Shown here in pieces: positions 52,515 to 63,599 of a DNA stretch of 64,000 bases (within the stretch, counting starts at the first letter, position 1; each line of letters opens with the position of its first letter). The stretch is from contig JAPJBO010000036.1 in the NCBI GenBank assembly GCA_030068145.1, positions 372,001 to 436,000 on the forward strand. Direction: 5' to 3'. A program made the translations under genes and the position numbers. The notes beneath the pieces are model-generated. The model was not told where the DNA came from and did no database searches. It saw only the letters and a program-made list of their open reading frames with translations. This stretch comes from Diplonema papillatum. Its lineage: Eukaryota > Euglenozoa > Diplonemea > Diplonemida > Diplonemidae.

Positions 52515-52612
52515 AGCTTTCGAGGCTGTCACCTGTTCACCACCGGAATGAAGGCATGGTCGAGTACGCTCCTACTGGGACACCGGGAGAGAGTCATAGT
52601 AGGAGGTAAGGT
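52515..52612 (-). pseudogene. Truncated copy of the PARN-fusion 3' end
   Basis: Matches 52655-52760 through GCTGTCACCTGTTCACC, a TCGAGTACGCTCC segment and GGAGAGAGTC. It covers the last approximately 85 coding bases plus about 20 bp past the stop, head-to-tail and about 145 bp downstream of the source. Confidence 0.85.
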
Positions 52613-52674
52613 TGTTTCTACTCTGCCCAAGGAGACAGTCTGGAAGACTCCTGAACTTCCAGACTGTCACCTGT

Positions 52675-55437
52675 TCACCGCCGAGAAGGAGGTATTATCG
52701 AGTACGCTCCATGTCCGTCGGGCGTGATGTTGGGGCACCCGGAGAGAGTCGTAGTAGGCGGCAAGCTGGCGACTACTTCGCCGAAGTCTCCAAGACTCGT
52801 GAACCGAACGTCGTCCAAGCTGCCGCCGAGGTGGGTGCAGTTGAGGTTCTGCGGAAAGTCGGCCCGGGTCCCGTACATCATTTGGTACGGCACTGCCGCC
52901 GGCACGACCACGACCAAGTTCTTGCAGTCCTGCGCCAGCAGCGCGTGCAGAGACCCCGAAAAGTAGACGGTGAGGTTCTTGCACTCGCGGATCTCGAGGT
53001 ACTTGACGGAGAACGGGTCGCTGAGGTTCTTGCAGTGCAGCACGATGTTGAGGGGGCCGTTGTACTGGCTGATTTCCCACGTCTCGTCCTCCCGGCGGAG
53101 CTGCAGCCGAGGAGTCGGCCGCCCGTGCACGGGGCCGACGGAGTGCCACTTTTGCTTCGCGGCCGCGGGACTGGCGTCCGGTTCGGCGGTCAGCTGGAGC
53201 CCGCCTTTCCGTTCTTTCGACGTGGTGGCCTTCCTCTTGGAGAGCAGCTGCGCGAGCTTGCTTTCGACTTCGTTGCTCGGAGAACCCGACGGCTTCCATT
53301 TCCCGCTCATTTTCGCCGACGTGCGGAGGGCGCCGTGTGGTGTCGTGGGGGGGCTGCTGCCGCTGGGTTCGTCGTTGGGGGGCGCGGCCGGCGGTTGCTT
53401 GGTGGCGGGTCCCACGGCGTCCATGCGGACGGACTCCGTGTACTGCGCCCGTTCGGACGCGAGCAGCTTGCGCAGCCGGTCGGCCTCGGCTTGGTACCCG
53501 CGCATGCCCTTCTCGAGCATCTCGCTCTGCCGGCGCAGCGCGGCCTCGCGCTCCTCCTGCCGCCGGCGCGCCGCGTCCTGCCTCTTTCGCATCGCCCTCT
53601 TCGCCGCCTTCACGCGGAGTGTGCACCTCCTGGTCTTCCGCCGCTGCTTCCACAGATTCTCCCCAGAAGCCGCTGAATGCACGTAGAGCTTCGAGTACAG
53701 CGACGCAAACCCTGGTTTGGATGACACGGCATGCGTTAGCGTGTGCGCCGGCACGGGCTCCGGTGTGGGTGGCGTTGCGTATTGGTCCGGCGCAAAGGGA
53801 ACTGGAGAGGTTGAAAAAGAATTCGGGGACCTCCGTCTTTCGGGCGGTTCGGGTGCGGAGGCCGCCAAACAACTAGTTTGGTTGTCGAATAGCCCACACC
53901 CCCGTCCTCCTCCTGGTCCACTGGTTGCGCTGTCCCGCTCTGGGTTCGATGTCCGATTCCCACAGCGCAGCTGAGACCTCGGCGCCGCGGCTGCGCCTGC
54001 GGACGACGGCGCGGGGGTTGCAGGAGGCTGAGTTCGCCCGCCTGCAGCCGGCCGGAGCCGAGCCTCCTCGGCCGCCGGCAAGCCGCCTGCACCGGCCCGG
54101 CGGAGCGCGAGCTTCAAGGAGTCCAGCGACGACAACGCATTCGGGCGCTTCGCTCGCCCGGCCGGTCCCGCCGGAATGTGCAGAACAATGTCGTCTCCTC
54201 CTCCTCCTTCCCCAGCCGCCCGCCCGCCCTCCTTTTTTGCGGCCTCCTCTTCGGGTTGGGAAGGCTGATCGCTGGGTTGCTGCACGGTGGCGGGGGAAGC
54301 AATCGTCTCGACGGGGCGGTGTGGGGTGTCGTCGATGATGGGGGGTACGGACCACCCGCGGGCGGTGCAGGTGCGCTGCGCGGAGAGAGCGTTGGCGGAG
54401 TCGGAGAACGTGAGGAGGGCCCGCTTCCGGTAGTCGAGCCAGCAGACTTCCGTCGGGTTGATGTCGGGGAAATACGACGGCAGATCCACCGCTTCACTTG
54501 CCGCCTCGACGAGGACAGACCGGCTGTAGTACTCGCGCGTGGGGAGTACGACAGGAGACGCGCACGGTTCGAACGCGAACGGGACCCCGTGTATGAACAA
54601 CCGATCCGTCCACCTGTCCAACGGGAACTCCGGGAAACCCTTTCCCCCCGGGTCCCCGCAGACGTACTGGTAGCAAACACCGGTCATAAACGCGTCGACG
54701 CCCGCGTTGTGGTGCCGGGTGCCGGCCGGCAGGAAGCTGGCACCGGCCGACGCGCATGCATCGGCGAACGTCTGCGCCAGGCTCTTCGCGCTGCCGGTGC
54801 TCCGAAGGGCTTCGCGGATGTCTGTAATCCCGGGGAACCTGTCGTGGACGCGGGCCAGAAACTGCTCCACGGACGCGGGAAGCCCGTCTCGGTCAAGCCA
54901 CTGCAGGCACAGCAAGATGTCCAGGACGCACTGGAACCCAACGATCTTCACTTTGCTCCCTACGAGCGTCTCCCAGAAGCGGCGCGCGTCACTAGCTGAC
55001 ACGCCGTGGGTCAGCCAAGCCGAGAAATCGTAACTGTGGGCTGCGAGCATTTTGAGGGATGCTGGCGTGCAGCGAAATGACGCGTCGCGCCCTGGCTGCG
55101 GAAAGAGGGGGTTCGCCGCGATGTCCGGCGAGACGTCGACCGAGAACACGCGGTGCGTGAACTCCCGTGCGACCGGGTCCCACCGGAAGACGGCGACGCC
55201 GACCTGCGTCACGAGGAACTCGGCTGCGAACCGGCGGTAGTCGTCGAACACCTCCCTAGGCCCCGCGTATCGGGTCCAGCCGCGGGACGGGATGCCGGTG
55301 AACTCCGTGTCGACGGCCGCGAACGAGGCTCCGACGAGACTCTCCGCGAAGTCATCGTGCGCCGAGCCCGCGTTGTCGCAGTTCACCCGAAGGATGTCAA
55401 GCTGCTGCACAAGTCGGGCGGCGCATCGGCGGAGCAT
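52675..55437 (-). CDS. PARN-like deadenylase fused to a CAP/CARP-like domain
   Basis: 920 residues. The N-terminal DEDDh nuclease of the CAF1/PARN group has AAVDTEFTGI (D43, E45), IVGFQCVLDILLCLQWL (D173) and HHNAGVDAFMTG (H243, D248). A segment at about 300-350 (VCWLDYRKRALLTFSD) resembles the small RRM of PARN, so PARN fits better than TOE1; the R3H insert is not evident. The middle is disordered with a basic coiled coil (RRRQEEREAALRRQSEMLEK). Residues 774-900 contain TWEISQYNGPLNIVLHCKNL, then YLEIRECKNLTVYFSGSL and LLAQDCKNLVVVV: regular strands with Cys-Lys-Asn turns, as in the beta-helix of adenylyl cyclase-associated protein and cofactor C. That joins mRNA decay to an actin/tubulin-cofactor-like module in one frame. 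No internal splice is needed. Confidence 0.8.
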   Translation of the reverse strand: MLRRCAARLVQQLDILRVNCDNAGSAHDDFAESLVGASFAAVDTEFTGIPSRGWTRYAGPREVFDDYRRFAAEFLVTQVGVAVFRWDPVAREFTHRVFSVDVSPDIAANPLFPQPGRDASFRCTPASLKMLAAHSYDFSAWLTHGVSASDARRFWETLVGSKVKIVGFQCVLDILLCLQWLDRDGLPASVEQFLARVHDRFPGITDIREALRSTGSAKSLAQTFADACASAGASFLPAGTRHHNAGVDAFMTGVCYQYVCGDPGGKGFPEFPLDRWTDRLFIHGVPFAFEPCASPVVLPTREYYSRSVLVEAASEAVDLPSYFPDINPTEVCWLDYRKRALLTFSDSANALSAQRTCTARGWSVPPIIDDTPHRPVETIASPATVQQPSDQPSQPEEEAAKKEGGRAAGEGGGGDDIVLHIPAGPAGRAKRPNALSSLDSLKLALRRAGAGGLPAAEEARLRPAAGGRTQPPATPAPSSAGAAAAPRSQLRCGNRTSNPERDSATSGPGGGRGCGLFDNQTSCLAASAPEPPERRRSPNSFSTSPVPFAPDQYATPPTPEPVPAHTLTHAVSSKPGFASLYSKLYVHSAASGENLWKQRRKTRRCTLRVKAAKRAMRKRQDAARRRQEEREAALRRQSEMLEKGMRGYQAEADRLRKLLASERAQYTESVRMDAVGPATKQPPAAPPNDEPSGSSPPTTPHGALRTSAKMSGKWKPSGSPSNEVESKLAQLLSKRKATTSKERKGGLQLTAEPDASPAAAKQKWHSVGPVHGRPTPRLQLRREDETWEISQYNGPLNIVLHCKNLSDPFSVKYLEIRECKNLTVYFSGSLHALLAQDCKNLVVVVPAAVPYQMMYGTRADFPQNLNCTHLGGSLDDVRFTSLGDFGEVVASLPPTTTLSGCPNITPDGHGAYSIIPPSRR

Positions 55438-57056
55438 TCACCGCCTTCCCCTTTCGGGCCCTGAACGGGCTTGTAGTTTTTAGAGTTGGCATTCACTTTG
55501 AACAAAATTTTGAATTCTTAAAGTCTCCGGGTGGCCAAAGTTGAATGGGTCCTTTGGGATAGATAAGATCCGGTGGTTGATATTTTGGTGTACACAATAC
55601 ACTATTGTAGTGAATGAACCGAGTAAAACACTCGCGCGAGCGACCGGGTCCCACCGAAAGACTGGAATCCTGCTCTAATAAGCGGCAAAAACAGAACCGT
55701 GCGTGCACACTGTCGTGTGAAGCCCTTAAAAAAGGCTCTGTCCCACTTGGTTGCCATCAAGAAGAGAAAGAAGAATAGGAGAGCAGCGACGGTGGATTTG
55801 GTGCTTGGAGTACAAACACGCTCGTGTTGGTACCGGCAGCGATGCGGGCACTGATGAAGCAGAGACCGATGGTTCCGAGATTGAATGTGGTGATAACAAT
55901 CAGGAAAGTGAGATGATCATCACCGAGGACCCAACTACAGAGATACCTGCGGGTCAATTGGCAAAAAAGGTTGCTCGAGCCTTGCAGATTCGAGCAGTTT
56001 GTAGCGTACGACAACGACACCGACGTAGCTACTCCTCTAGATGCTACCCCAGCATCTAACGACTTCACCGAAGGATGCCACGGGACGTTATCTTCTCTGA
56101 GCCACCGATTGCCCAACAGCAATCCTTACCGTGTTGCTTCTCTCACGCAGCATGCGCAAAATTCTGGCGTTGCACGCAGACTGTTTTCTGAAACATTTCC
56201 TACACACGAAGAGTTGGATACCCTTGGGGTATCCCCTGCCCTCTGACCAGCAGGCGCAACGGGAAGTCCACAGGGCACAGACACTGGGTCTCGTAAGGGC
56301 ACGCCTGCTGCAAGAACGCCGCCCAGGACTCGTTGTTTTGGCAGCAGCACTGTCTATTGCACATGTGAATGTTCTTGTAGATGCCCTTCGGGCGCTCTTG
56401 TCGGGCCACGTTACGAGAGGGACTATTCACCTCGTCGCGAGATACCAGCGTCAAACAAGCGTCGCACCAGGAAGTAGACCACCTCCAGCATGCCAGAAAG
56501 AGTTGGGCTTCCCGTTGAGTGTCATTTCGGCGGCTTCGGCTCTTGTAACAGCTCTCGGCGCTATGCCTGGCTACCAACAGGTGTGTTGCAACACGGTGGC
56601 AAGCTTTGGGACAGCTTTTGAAAGAACATTCAGTGTTTCTCTGTCTCGGCTGCAACTCGGATACCCACCCAGTTTCACTGCTATGGCTGTATGAGAAGTC
56701 TCTAGCTCTCGAAGAAAAAAATGACCCTTTGGGACAACGTGACCGGGCAGGGAGGGTTCGGGTCTCTGAGGGCACCGAGGTGGTTGGTTGTCAATGTTGT
56801 GTTGCGCTTGCGATGACCCCCCTTTTCCTTGATATCGGGGTTCTACGCAACAAGAGCGCGACCGTATACTCAGTTTGCGACGCCACCCCGCCTGACAGTA
56901 ACTGGGATGTAACCTTTGGGCAGGCAGGACTTTTTTGGCACTGTTGTACCCCCAGGGTGGCCCTAAGCGGCCAGATTGCGGAGTCGTTAGCAGAATCTGA
57001 CCTGACCCCCCCCCCCACGGTGCACTAAACGGTGGACCGGTCAAGGGCTGGTGCGG
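55438..57056. other. Spacer upstream of the PARN fusion
   Basis: R4 copy 3 lies at 55515-55600. GCGACCGGGTCCCACCG at about 55637 repeats part of the PARN coding region (about 55171), a possible 5' echo of 20-odd bp. A Cys-rich minus frame (56200-56560: WCDACLTL, HMCNRQCCCQNNESW) may be part of the 57-kb relic. No complete gene. Confidence 0.45.
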
Positions 57057-57808
57057 TCAATGAAGGTCGGCGTGTTTCTTGCAGCTGTCGCACGTCGGCA
57101 TCTCATGGTCGAGACATCGGTGGTGATGGTTGCGACAGCATTCCGTTGTCGTCTTACATGTGGTGCACTGCGTCATCCGGTGCTCGGCACACATTTTCCG
57201 CTCACCCCACTTTTCGTGTCGGGGAATCCCTTCCGGTACGAGCCACGGGTCTCCTCCGACAACGGCCGACTTCTTGCCCTTCTTCTTCTCCGTGGTGTCG
57301 TCGAAGGCCGTCCATCTCGCTGCACGCTCCGCCCTCTCTCTTCCGTACGTCGGGAAAAGGTCCATCCCCCACGCCTCGCCTTCAGCTGCGTCTCCAAGAC
57401 TCCCATCGTCTCCTCGCCGCCGCGGAAAATTGGCCTCATCTCGTAGCCCGTTGGGCTCCCCGGCGTCGGCCGTCCTACTGGGAATTGGAAGAAATAGGAC
57501 TTCAGGTCCCGAGCAGTTGTTGGTACTCGTGGCCCGGGAAAAGCAGGAGGTTCGGGCCCGAGATCCCATCGAGGTGCCGCAGCACGATGCGGACAGAGGA
57601 GCGGCAACGAGTCCGCACCGCCCCTTGCCCACATCAAAGCCTGGGCGGCGGCCGTCGGCCAAGCTCCCCAGGCAGTGATCTGGTCTGCCAGGTTCTTCGC
57701 ACCGAGTCCAGAAAAATCTGAAAACTCGTTAACACCGTCTGAGTGATGGCCGCCGCACCCAAGCTGCGCCATGTACTGCGCCATCTGCAGGGGGTCGTCG
57801 GTGTTCAC
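57057..57808 (-). pseudogene. Cys/His-module protein relic, fragment C
   Basis: The upstream frame (57808 down) reads RDLKSYFFQFPVG and ETMGVLETQL. After a frameshift near 57400 the next frame reads EAWGMDLFPTYGRERAERAA and ends with two modules, CAEHRMTQCTTC...CCRNHHH and CLDHEMPTCDSCKKH, stop at 57057. Both have C-x2-H-x4-C-x2-C, identical in spacing to 43590-44402. The ETM.VLE.QL...WGMD.F.TYG block is shared with 42116-42529. Confidence 0.65.
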
Positions 57809-58463
57809 CCCTGAGTCCGATAAAGCTGTCCCCTTTGGCTCTGATCTTCACCCGTCGATGAAGATTCGGAGGTCGTGTTCAGCCGCAAAACACAAACCGA
57901 CGAGTAATCGTGACTTATGCCTGCAGAATTGGCTTTGAAGGTACTACTTTAGTACTCAAGGTGGCGAGTCGCTGAGCGTAGTCGGCACGCGGCATCGCCG
58001 GGCCTTACGGAGCAGGGCCACCGGCATGCCGCGGAAGGACTCGACCTTCCTGGCCGCCGAGTCGCGGACACGCGAGTTTTTGACGCGGTGGATGCCGACG
58101 ACAGCGGGCTGCTGACGTTCAAGGAGTTGATCAAGTATAGCCGGTCCCGGACGTCGTGTTCCGGCACGTGGTCGGCGACGGGGGCAATCTCATGAGTCGC
58201 CCCCGCCATGCTCACCCGAGCTGCTTGTCTACGCGACCCAGGCTATGCCCATAGTCATGATTGTGCACCACGGGTTTTTAAGGACAAACAGAAACTAAAG
58301 GTAACCTGCACCAATTTAGACGCGTTTCGGCCCGGAATTCGGGAAGCTTTGAAATGTTGTCGTACATTCTGCCGGTCCCATCATTTGTGTAACGGAAACA
58401 CGAAACGAGTGCAAAAACTGCTTGGGTCAGACTTCAAAATACCGCCAAAAAGTGAAACTCCCA

Positions 58464-58820
58464 GGGAAAAGTCCAAAACTTTCAGAACCCCCAAAAAGTC
58501 CAAAAAGAAATTCCGGTCCAAAGAAATTCCGGTCCAATGATTTTCCGTTCAATGACGCTCGTGGCAGACAACTGACCCCCAGCTTTCGTCTATCGCACAG
58601 TAAGGAATCGCGTTGGGAACTGCGTTCTCCAAGTTGTGGGGCGCTGTTAACGGACTTGCGCGCCTTTGACTGTAGACACCACATGTATCATATCCTATCG
58701 TATTCCCGGATTTTAACTTCCTTATGGGCGTGAACCCTACTGTAAAATACTTGGACCGGAAGCTTTTTGGACTTTTGGCCCAGGTTATGGGGTTTTGAAA
58801 AGTATTTCGACTTTTCCCGG
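58464..58820. mobile_element. Foldback element with about 75-bp arms
   Basis: Left arm GGGAAAAGTCCAAAAC..., AAAAGTCCAAAAAGAAATTC and CGGTCCAA; right arm (58749-58820) is its inverse with one 10-15 bp insertion. About 200 bp of unrelated sequence lies between the arms. Confidence 0.75.
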
Positions 58821-58952
58821 TCCAACATTATTCCGAACACGGTAGCAAGCGCAACGGTAGGGTACAGTTGTGCGGTGGGACCCTCTGAAATTTACAAACC
58901 AGCCCAGATTTCGGTTCGGAACAGGTGGATTTTTACTGGGACACTAGTAAAA

Positions 58953-59122
58953 ATGACTAGTGCACTAGTAAAAATGACTAGTGTTTTTACTAGTGCACTA
59001 GTCATCAAAACACCTTTTTCACTTTTACTAGTGCACCGTGCCGTGAGACTCTTTCCACCCCCGGCCGAGGTTTTTTACCCCCGGGTTAAAAAGAGACTTT
59101 CCGGGGGTGGAAAGAGTCTCAC
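58953..59122. repeat. Two adjacent perfect inverted repeats
   Basis: The first has 22-bp arms (ATGACTAGTGCACTAGTAAA...) at 58953-58974 and 58984-59005, whose core ACTAGTGCACTAGT is itself a palindrome. The second has 22-bp perfect arms (GTGAGACTCTTTCCACCCCC...) at 59043-59064 and 59101-59122. They may be the remains of one foldback element. Confidence 0.9.
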
Positions 59123-59684
59123 GGGGTGCCAGCCGCCTGAGTTCGTCTGCATTGTGCTTGCGGTTCTGAGCAACTCGACTTGCAGCAAGCTGACTAAGCG
59201 TGCACCTGTTGATCACCTGCTGTGCATGTGCATGCGACCGAGCACTCGCGTTGCAAACTACAACACACCAGCTCTCGCGACTTCTCAAAGTTCACGCCAT
59301 CCTGTAGCAACATGGATGTTTTAATTCCATTCTCGGGAATCTAGTTTTCCCAACCATTGTACTTGCGATTCTGAGCTACTCGACTTGCAGCAAACTGACC
59401 AAGTGTGCACCTGCTGATCACCTGCAAACGACCGAGCACTCGCGTTGCAAACTACACAACTCCAACTAATCAAAATTTCACGCTGTCCAAGTGAAATATC
59501 GCTCAATATTGTCACTGAATAAATAGCTATTTTTGGATTTAAAAAAGAAAACTGTTAATGTTTCCTCATCAATCGCATGCCCAATCCCGCAAACCCGCAT
59601 CCCCGAACCCGCATACCCGAACCCGCAAACCCGCGTACCCGAACCCAGATAGTATCACCACTTCAGTTGTCAACAAACGCGGCT

Positions 59685-59800
59685 TTGCTCCTACGAGCCG
59701 GGGGAAACCAGTAATGAGTGAATGTGAACATGATCGTTTGGTCATGAATCTCCTTCCAAACACGCTGCCACGGCGACGCGTGGCTTTCGGCACTACGAAC
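59685..59800 (+). repeat. Hairpin repeat R3, copy G
   Basis: AATGAGTGAATGTGAACATG, ATCGTTTGGTCATGAATCTC and CTTCCAAACACGCTGCCACG follow the R3 plan; the first stem half is eroded. Confidence 0.6.
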
Positions 59801-60886
59801 TGTCCAACGTCGCTGAATCCTTTCCTGTGTGAATCTTTCCGACACATCGCCGTGAGAGCATCAATTTTTCCACTCGGCACGCCCGATAGAGAGAAACGGC
59901 ACATGTTTGAAACAGCTGCTCTAGGGAAAGAAAGACGAAGAAAAAGAAAGAGGGAAGGCGGTTCTATTGTGGCGGGACAACAATCAACGACGAGATATAA
60001 TGTTGTACAAGGCAATCGCCACCGTTCTCTAGTCGGGGACGGGGAGGTATCGTGCCGCGTGGGCTCGAAGAACTTGTTGTGTCTTCGTGTTGCGCTAAAA
60101 GACCAAATTGTGAACGGCTTGACGCTCAGAGAGAAAGGGGCTGATAGATATTCTTCCTACCTCTTTCCCAGGTCAGCGCAGTAGCGATAGAGGTCGGTGG
60201 GGAGCCTGCCGAGGCGTGACTTTCTCTCAGGACAGCTCCTCACGCATTCACTTGCTTTGATGTGGAAGAAATGAGGTGCGGAGAGCGTACCTCGACGCTA
60301 GATGTGTCCCCAAGCAGCTTCCGCCGGTTGAACACCGTTTCAGAGGCCATGGGACTGCTAAGCCCAAGCCCCCCATGGAGCCACCCCGGATCTTACCGGG
60401 CCCAATGCTACCAGAACTTCCGACGGGACCGAGTCGTGCTATTTGAGCTGGTGCGACTCTGTTGCGTAAGTTGATTCATGGAAGATGCGTAGGTTTGTTT
60501 TATTCTTTTACTTGTAAGTTGTCGACAACTTGGTTGTGTTGAGATGTCATTCAGATGAAAATCTAAAGCCGCCCATGTCAATTCTTGTTACTTGGGGTGG
60601 TCGAAAAGAAGAGGTACCTCTTGTATTCGGCGTGCCGATCCTGCAATTTCTCCGAAAAAAGAAATAAAGACTCTCCTCCTCGCCCGTCTCACCGCTCCGT
60701 ACTCGCTGCTCTTGTCCTTGCTGCCGCGTGATGCCAGATTGATGGTGCGTAACAAACGTAGAAAAGTCATGCAGAGATTCTCGTGTGTATGCCACGAACT
60801 TCTTCACGTGCGCGGAGTCGCTGCGTTGACATGACAATGGTCAAGATGTAAACTTTTAGAGAAGTGTCCAGGGCTAAAACACCATT

Positions 60887-61111
60887 TCAAAACCATGACT
60901 GCGGCGTTGGTAGACCGCGCGATAGCGGGTCGGCGAGCTGCTCCTTCGTGGAAACATACGCCAATTCCAGCCGCTGTTCTCTGAGGGCGGTAGTCCTCTT
61001 CGCCGAGCTGAGCACCTCAGCCGTGAGGAAATCGCGGCAATCGCCCGCGCGCCTCGGAGTGAACTCATACGGTGTTGTCCACCATCGCCCTTTTACATAG
61101 TCGCCCTTCAT
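60887..61111 (-). pseudogene. Retroelement RNase H fragment
   Basis: The frame reads KGRWWTTPYEFTPRRAGDCR, then LREQRLELAYVSTKEQLADP and LSRGLPTPQSWF. The LELAYVSTKEQLADPLSRGLP end matches the RNase H terminus of Ty1/copia-type polyproteins (VxTxxQLADxLTKxLP). No integrase or reverse transcriptase follows in frame, so it is a relic. Confidence 0.6.
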
Positions 61112-61528
61112 GGAAGGAGGGGTGAGATCCGCACTACGCCTTTCAACAAAGCGGGGGCCTCCAGCCTGTGTATTGGCTCGCCCGACTCAGAAGCATCCTA
61201 TGTGCCCTCTTCAGCGAAGAAACCAGAAGTCGATGTGCACCTACCAAGAGCAGACGGCAAGTAAGGCCGGTGACAAGGTGCGAGCCGTGCCGCAGCGGCA
61301 GGGCTTCGCAAAGCTGTGACCCTGAGCGGCAGGTTTCATCCTACCCGCAGGCCCGGTGGAAGCAAGGAGTCAGGCAAGAGAGAAGAACCGCAGAATGAGC
61401 GCAGACGCTGGGCAATGCTGTTGAAGAAAGAGTTCAACACCGACAGCCAAACAGACCTTCAGGCAGGAACAGCCTACGGCGGTGAAGTAACAAACCTCAT
61501 CCGAGTGTCGGGTGAGGTTCGGTCTGAG

Positions 61529-61713
61529 GGCCAGAACCTTGTGTCTTTTTAAAACGCTCCCCAAAAAAAAATTTGGGGGGAAAAAAAAATTGCTCAACTT
61601 CCTCAAAAATTACCGCAGTTTTTGTTCCAAAATTTTAAAATTCAAAAAAAACCCAAAAGTTTTCCGGAAATTTTTTTTTTGGCCATTTCCAAAAAGACAC
61701 AAGGTTTTGACCC
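61529..61713. mobile_element. MITE with AACCTTGTGTCTTTTT termini
   Basis: Left GGCCAGAACCTTGTGTCTTT; right inverse AAAAAGACACAAGGTTTTGA. The interior is A/T-run rich with CCCCAAAAAAAAATTTGGGG, a further palindrome. Confidence 0.8.
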
Positions 61714-62224
61714 TGCATGATACCGACCTTCTAATCCACGAAAAGCGTTGAAAAGAGCAGAGCGAACAAGAGACTGCGGCAAACCGGGAAGTAAGGCAAA
61801 CGGTTCGAAAAACGACGCTGGGGAAGAACCAGCATAGATGCCGCAATGGCGTTTGTTCGTGGTTTGCGCGACAACATGACTACTACTCAAGGGACTCAAG
61901 GTACAAAGGGGATGGGATTGTGGTCCACTATTTCGGCCACGCGCTGCACATTGGACAAAAGGGGTACTTCCCTGCAGAATGTCCCATTCACTATGAAGAA
62001 CAGTGCCCGCATGCAACGCTGGATTCACCATTCCTTCCGAACTTTGCTTAAATTTGCTTCAATTTTGCTTGAGCAAATTTAAGCAAATTTAAGCAAAATT
62101 AAGCGAATTTAAGCGAATCTGAAGTAAATCTGAAGCAAATCGACTTTGCTTTTTTCGGGGGTCACCAACTTTGCTTAAATTTGCTTTGCTTGCCAACTAT
62201 GGAATTGTAATGCAAAATAGGGAC

Positions 62225-62278
62225 TAGTCCCCTGAGGGCACATTTCACATTGGGACTAGTCCCCTAAGGCACTTTTCC
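62225..62278 (+). repeat. GGGACTAGTCCCCT direct repeat
   Basis: Two copies, each itself a palindrome (GGGACTAGTCCC), followed by GAGGGCACATTT / AAGGCACTTTT. Just before it (62045-62140) lie tandem AAATTTAAGC words in both orientations. Confidence 0.75.
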
Positions 62279-63599
62279 CCAAAAAGAAATACCGTGCGTG
62301 TTGCTCCCTTGCAAGAGCTGGCTGAGGAGTGCAAGTCGTGCGTGATCCTGTTCAATCGTATGATCACCTACTACCCGATCGGCTTCGTGCGCTTGTACAA
62401 AAAGGGCCGCACCCCATTCCAAAAGCTGACAAAGATCTTGCTCAGCCTTGATGGACTTCCTGTGGCGACGTTGCTGACGGAACGCAAAGGGCGTCAACAA
62501 GGCTTGAAAACTGACAGCAACAAGAGCGAAGTTTCGCCGAGCTGTTTGCTACGCTTTGGTTTTCAGAATCGAAGTCTTTTGCGCTGTCCCTGCTAGGGAC
62601 CCCACGCGTGACTGGCAGCAAGATGTCATCGACGCAAGGAAGTTCATCTTGGAAAGAGCCGGAAAGCAAGCTGACGGCAACAGCTGAGCTCGAGCCCTTT
62701 GCGCTCGACACCGTGCTGGGACTGCCTGTTTGTCGTCATGCCCGGTCAGATTCCTGCAACAGCTACCAGCATTTCGATTGGGTGTACAAGTACAAGTGAG
62801 CGGACACACTACTTTGAGACCATCTGAGTCGAGAACACGTTTAACGGGCTCGGGACGAAGCTTCATAAGAGCAATAAAAAATTGACTCGTCAACTTTGGA
62901 GGGTGTCCGGGACAAAGCGCACTTGATGTACCCTTCTGTGACAGGGGTACGCAAATGTGCCCCGAACATCAACAGAGCAGCAGCTCGCGCAACTTCCCGG
63001 AACAGACTTCACGGCGGAGGAGTTTAGCAAGATCGTGTACCGCACGTCTTCGAGTAATCGTCGAAATACGACGACTACTGGGAGGTTATGCATCAGTTTA
63101 CGGAGAAATCGCGCGGTTAACACCGGAGCTCTCTCCAGCATTCTGAGGAGGAGGTTAAGAAAAGGATGCTATCATTCCTTCCGAGCCTTGGGCGCAGACA
63201 GTAGCTAGTAAAAGCGACGCTTCGCTATGATCTTCGCCACACAGTCACGGGCGGGCAGAAAACACCGCGTCGATACTGTTACTTGCCGGTGCCTATGTGC
63301 AAGATCACTGCGTCTGGCTAGGAAACACCTTCGGGCCCATAATCAAGACGGTTGCCAAGACGAAGGCCAATATCCCTGTGGGTGAGCCACAGCAAGTCGC
63401 GCAACCGTAATGCGGCAGAAGAGAACAGTCTGGAACACAGCAGGCCGCCAGCCAAAAGTCGAAATTTGAGTGTTTCAACAGCTGGTGTGGGTGGTTTTTT
63501 GACGTTTTCGGGCATGCCGTTTTCGGGCATGCCCTTTCCGAAGTTCCCCCACTACCTTTACGAACTTGGTTTGTGTCAAGTTCCTAAGGGAGCCTCCAA
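62279..63599. other. Possible eroded coding DNA, not assigned
   Basis: The plus frame at 62294-62500 (VILFNRMITYYPIGFVRLYK, then PFQKLTKILLSLDGLPVATL) looks protein-like. Around 62950-63160 another set of frames reads TDFTAEEFSKIVYRT and VIVEIRRLLGGYASVYGEI. No family, and frames are short and broken. TE relics are the likeliest explanation. Confidence 0.4.

Noticed and set aside
56200..56775. 191-codon Cys-rich minus frame as a separate gene
   Set aside because: Cys spacing fits no family and it lies in the neighbourhood of the 57-kb relic, so it is mentioned only as possible TE sequence.
59588..59648. Interstitial telomere repeat (ACCCGAACCCGC-like words)
   Set aside because: Words are irregular, none is a known telomere unit, and a related array at 50680-51065 changes orientation. 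It is more likely a minisatellite.
60887..61111. An intact retrotransposon at the RNase H fragment
   Set aside because: No reverse transcriptase, integrase or long terminal repeat could be seen around it; only the 75-codon RNase H end remains.
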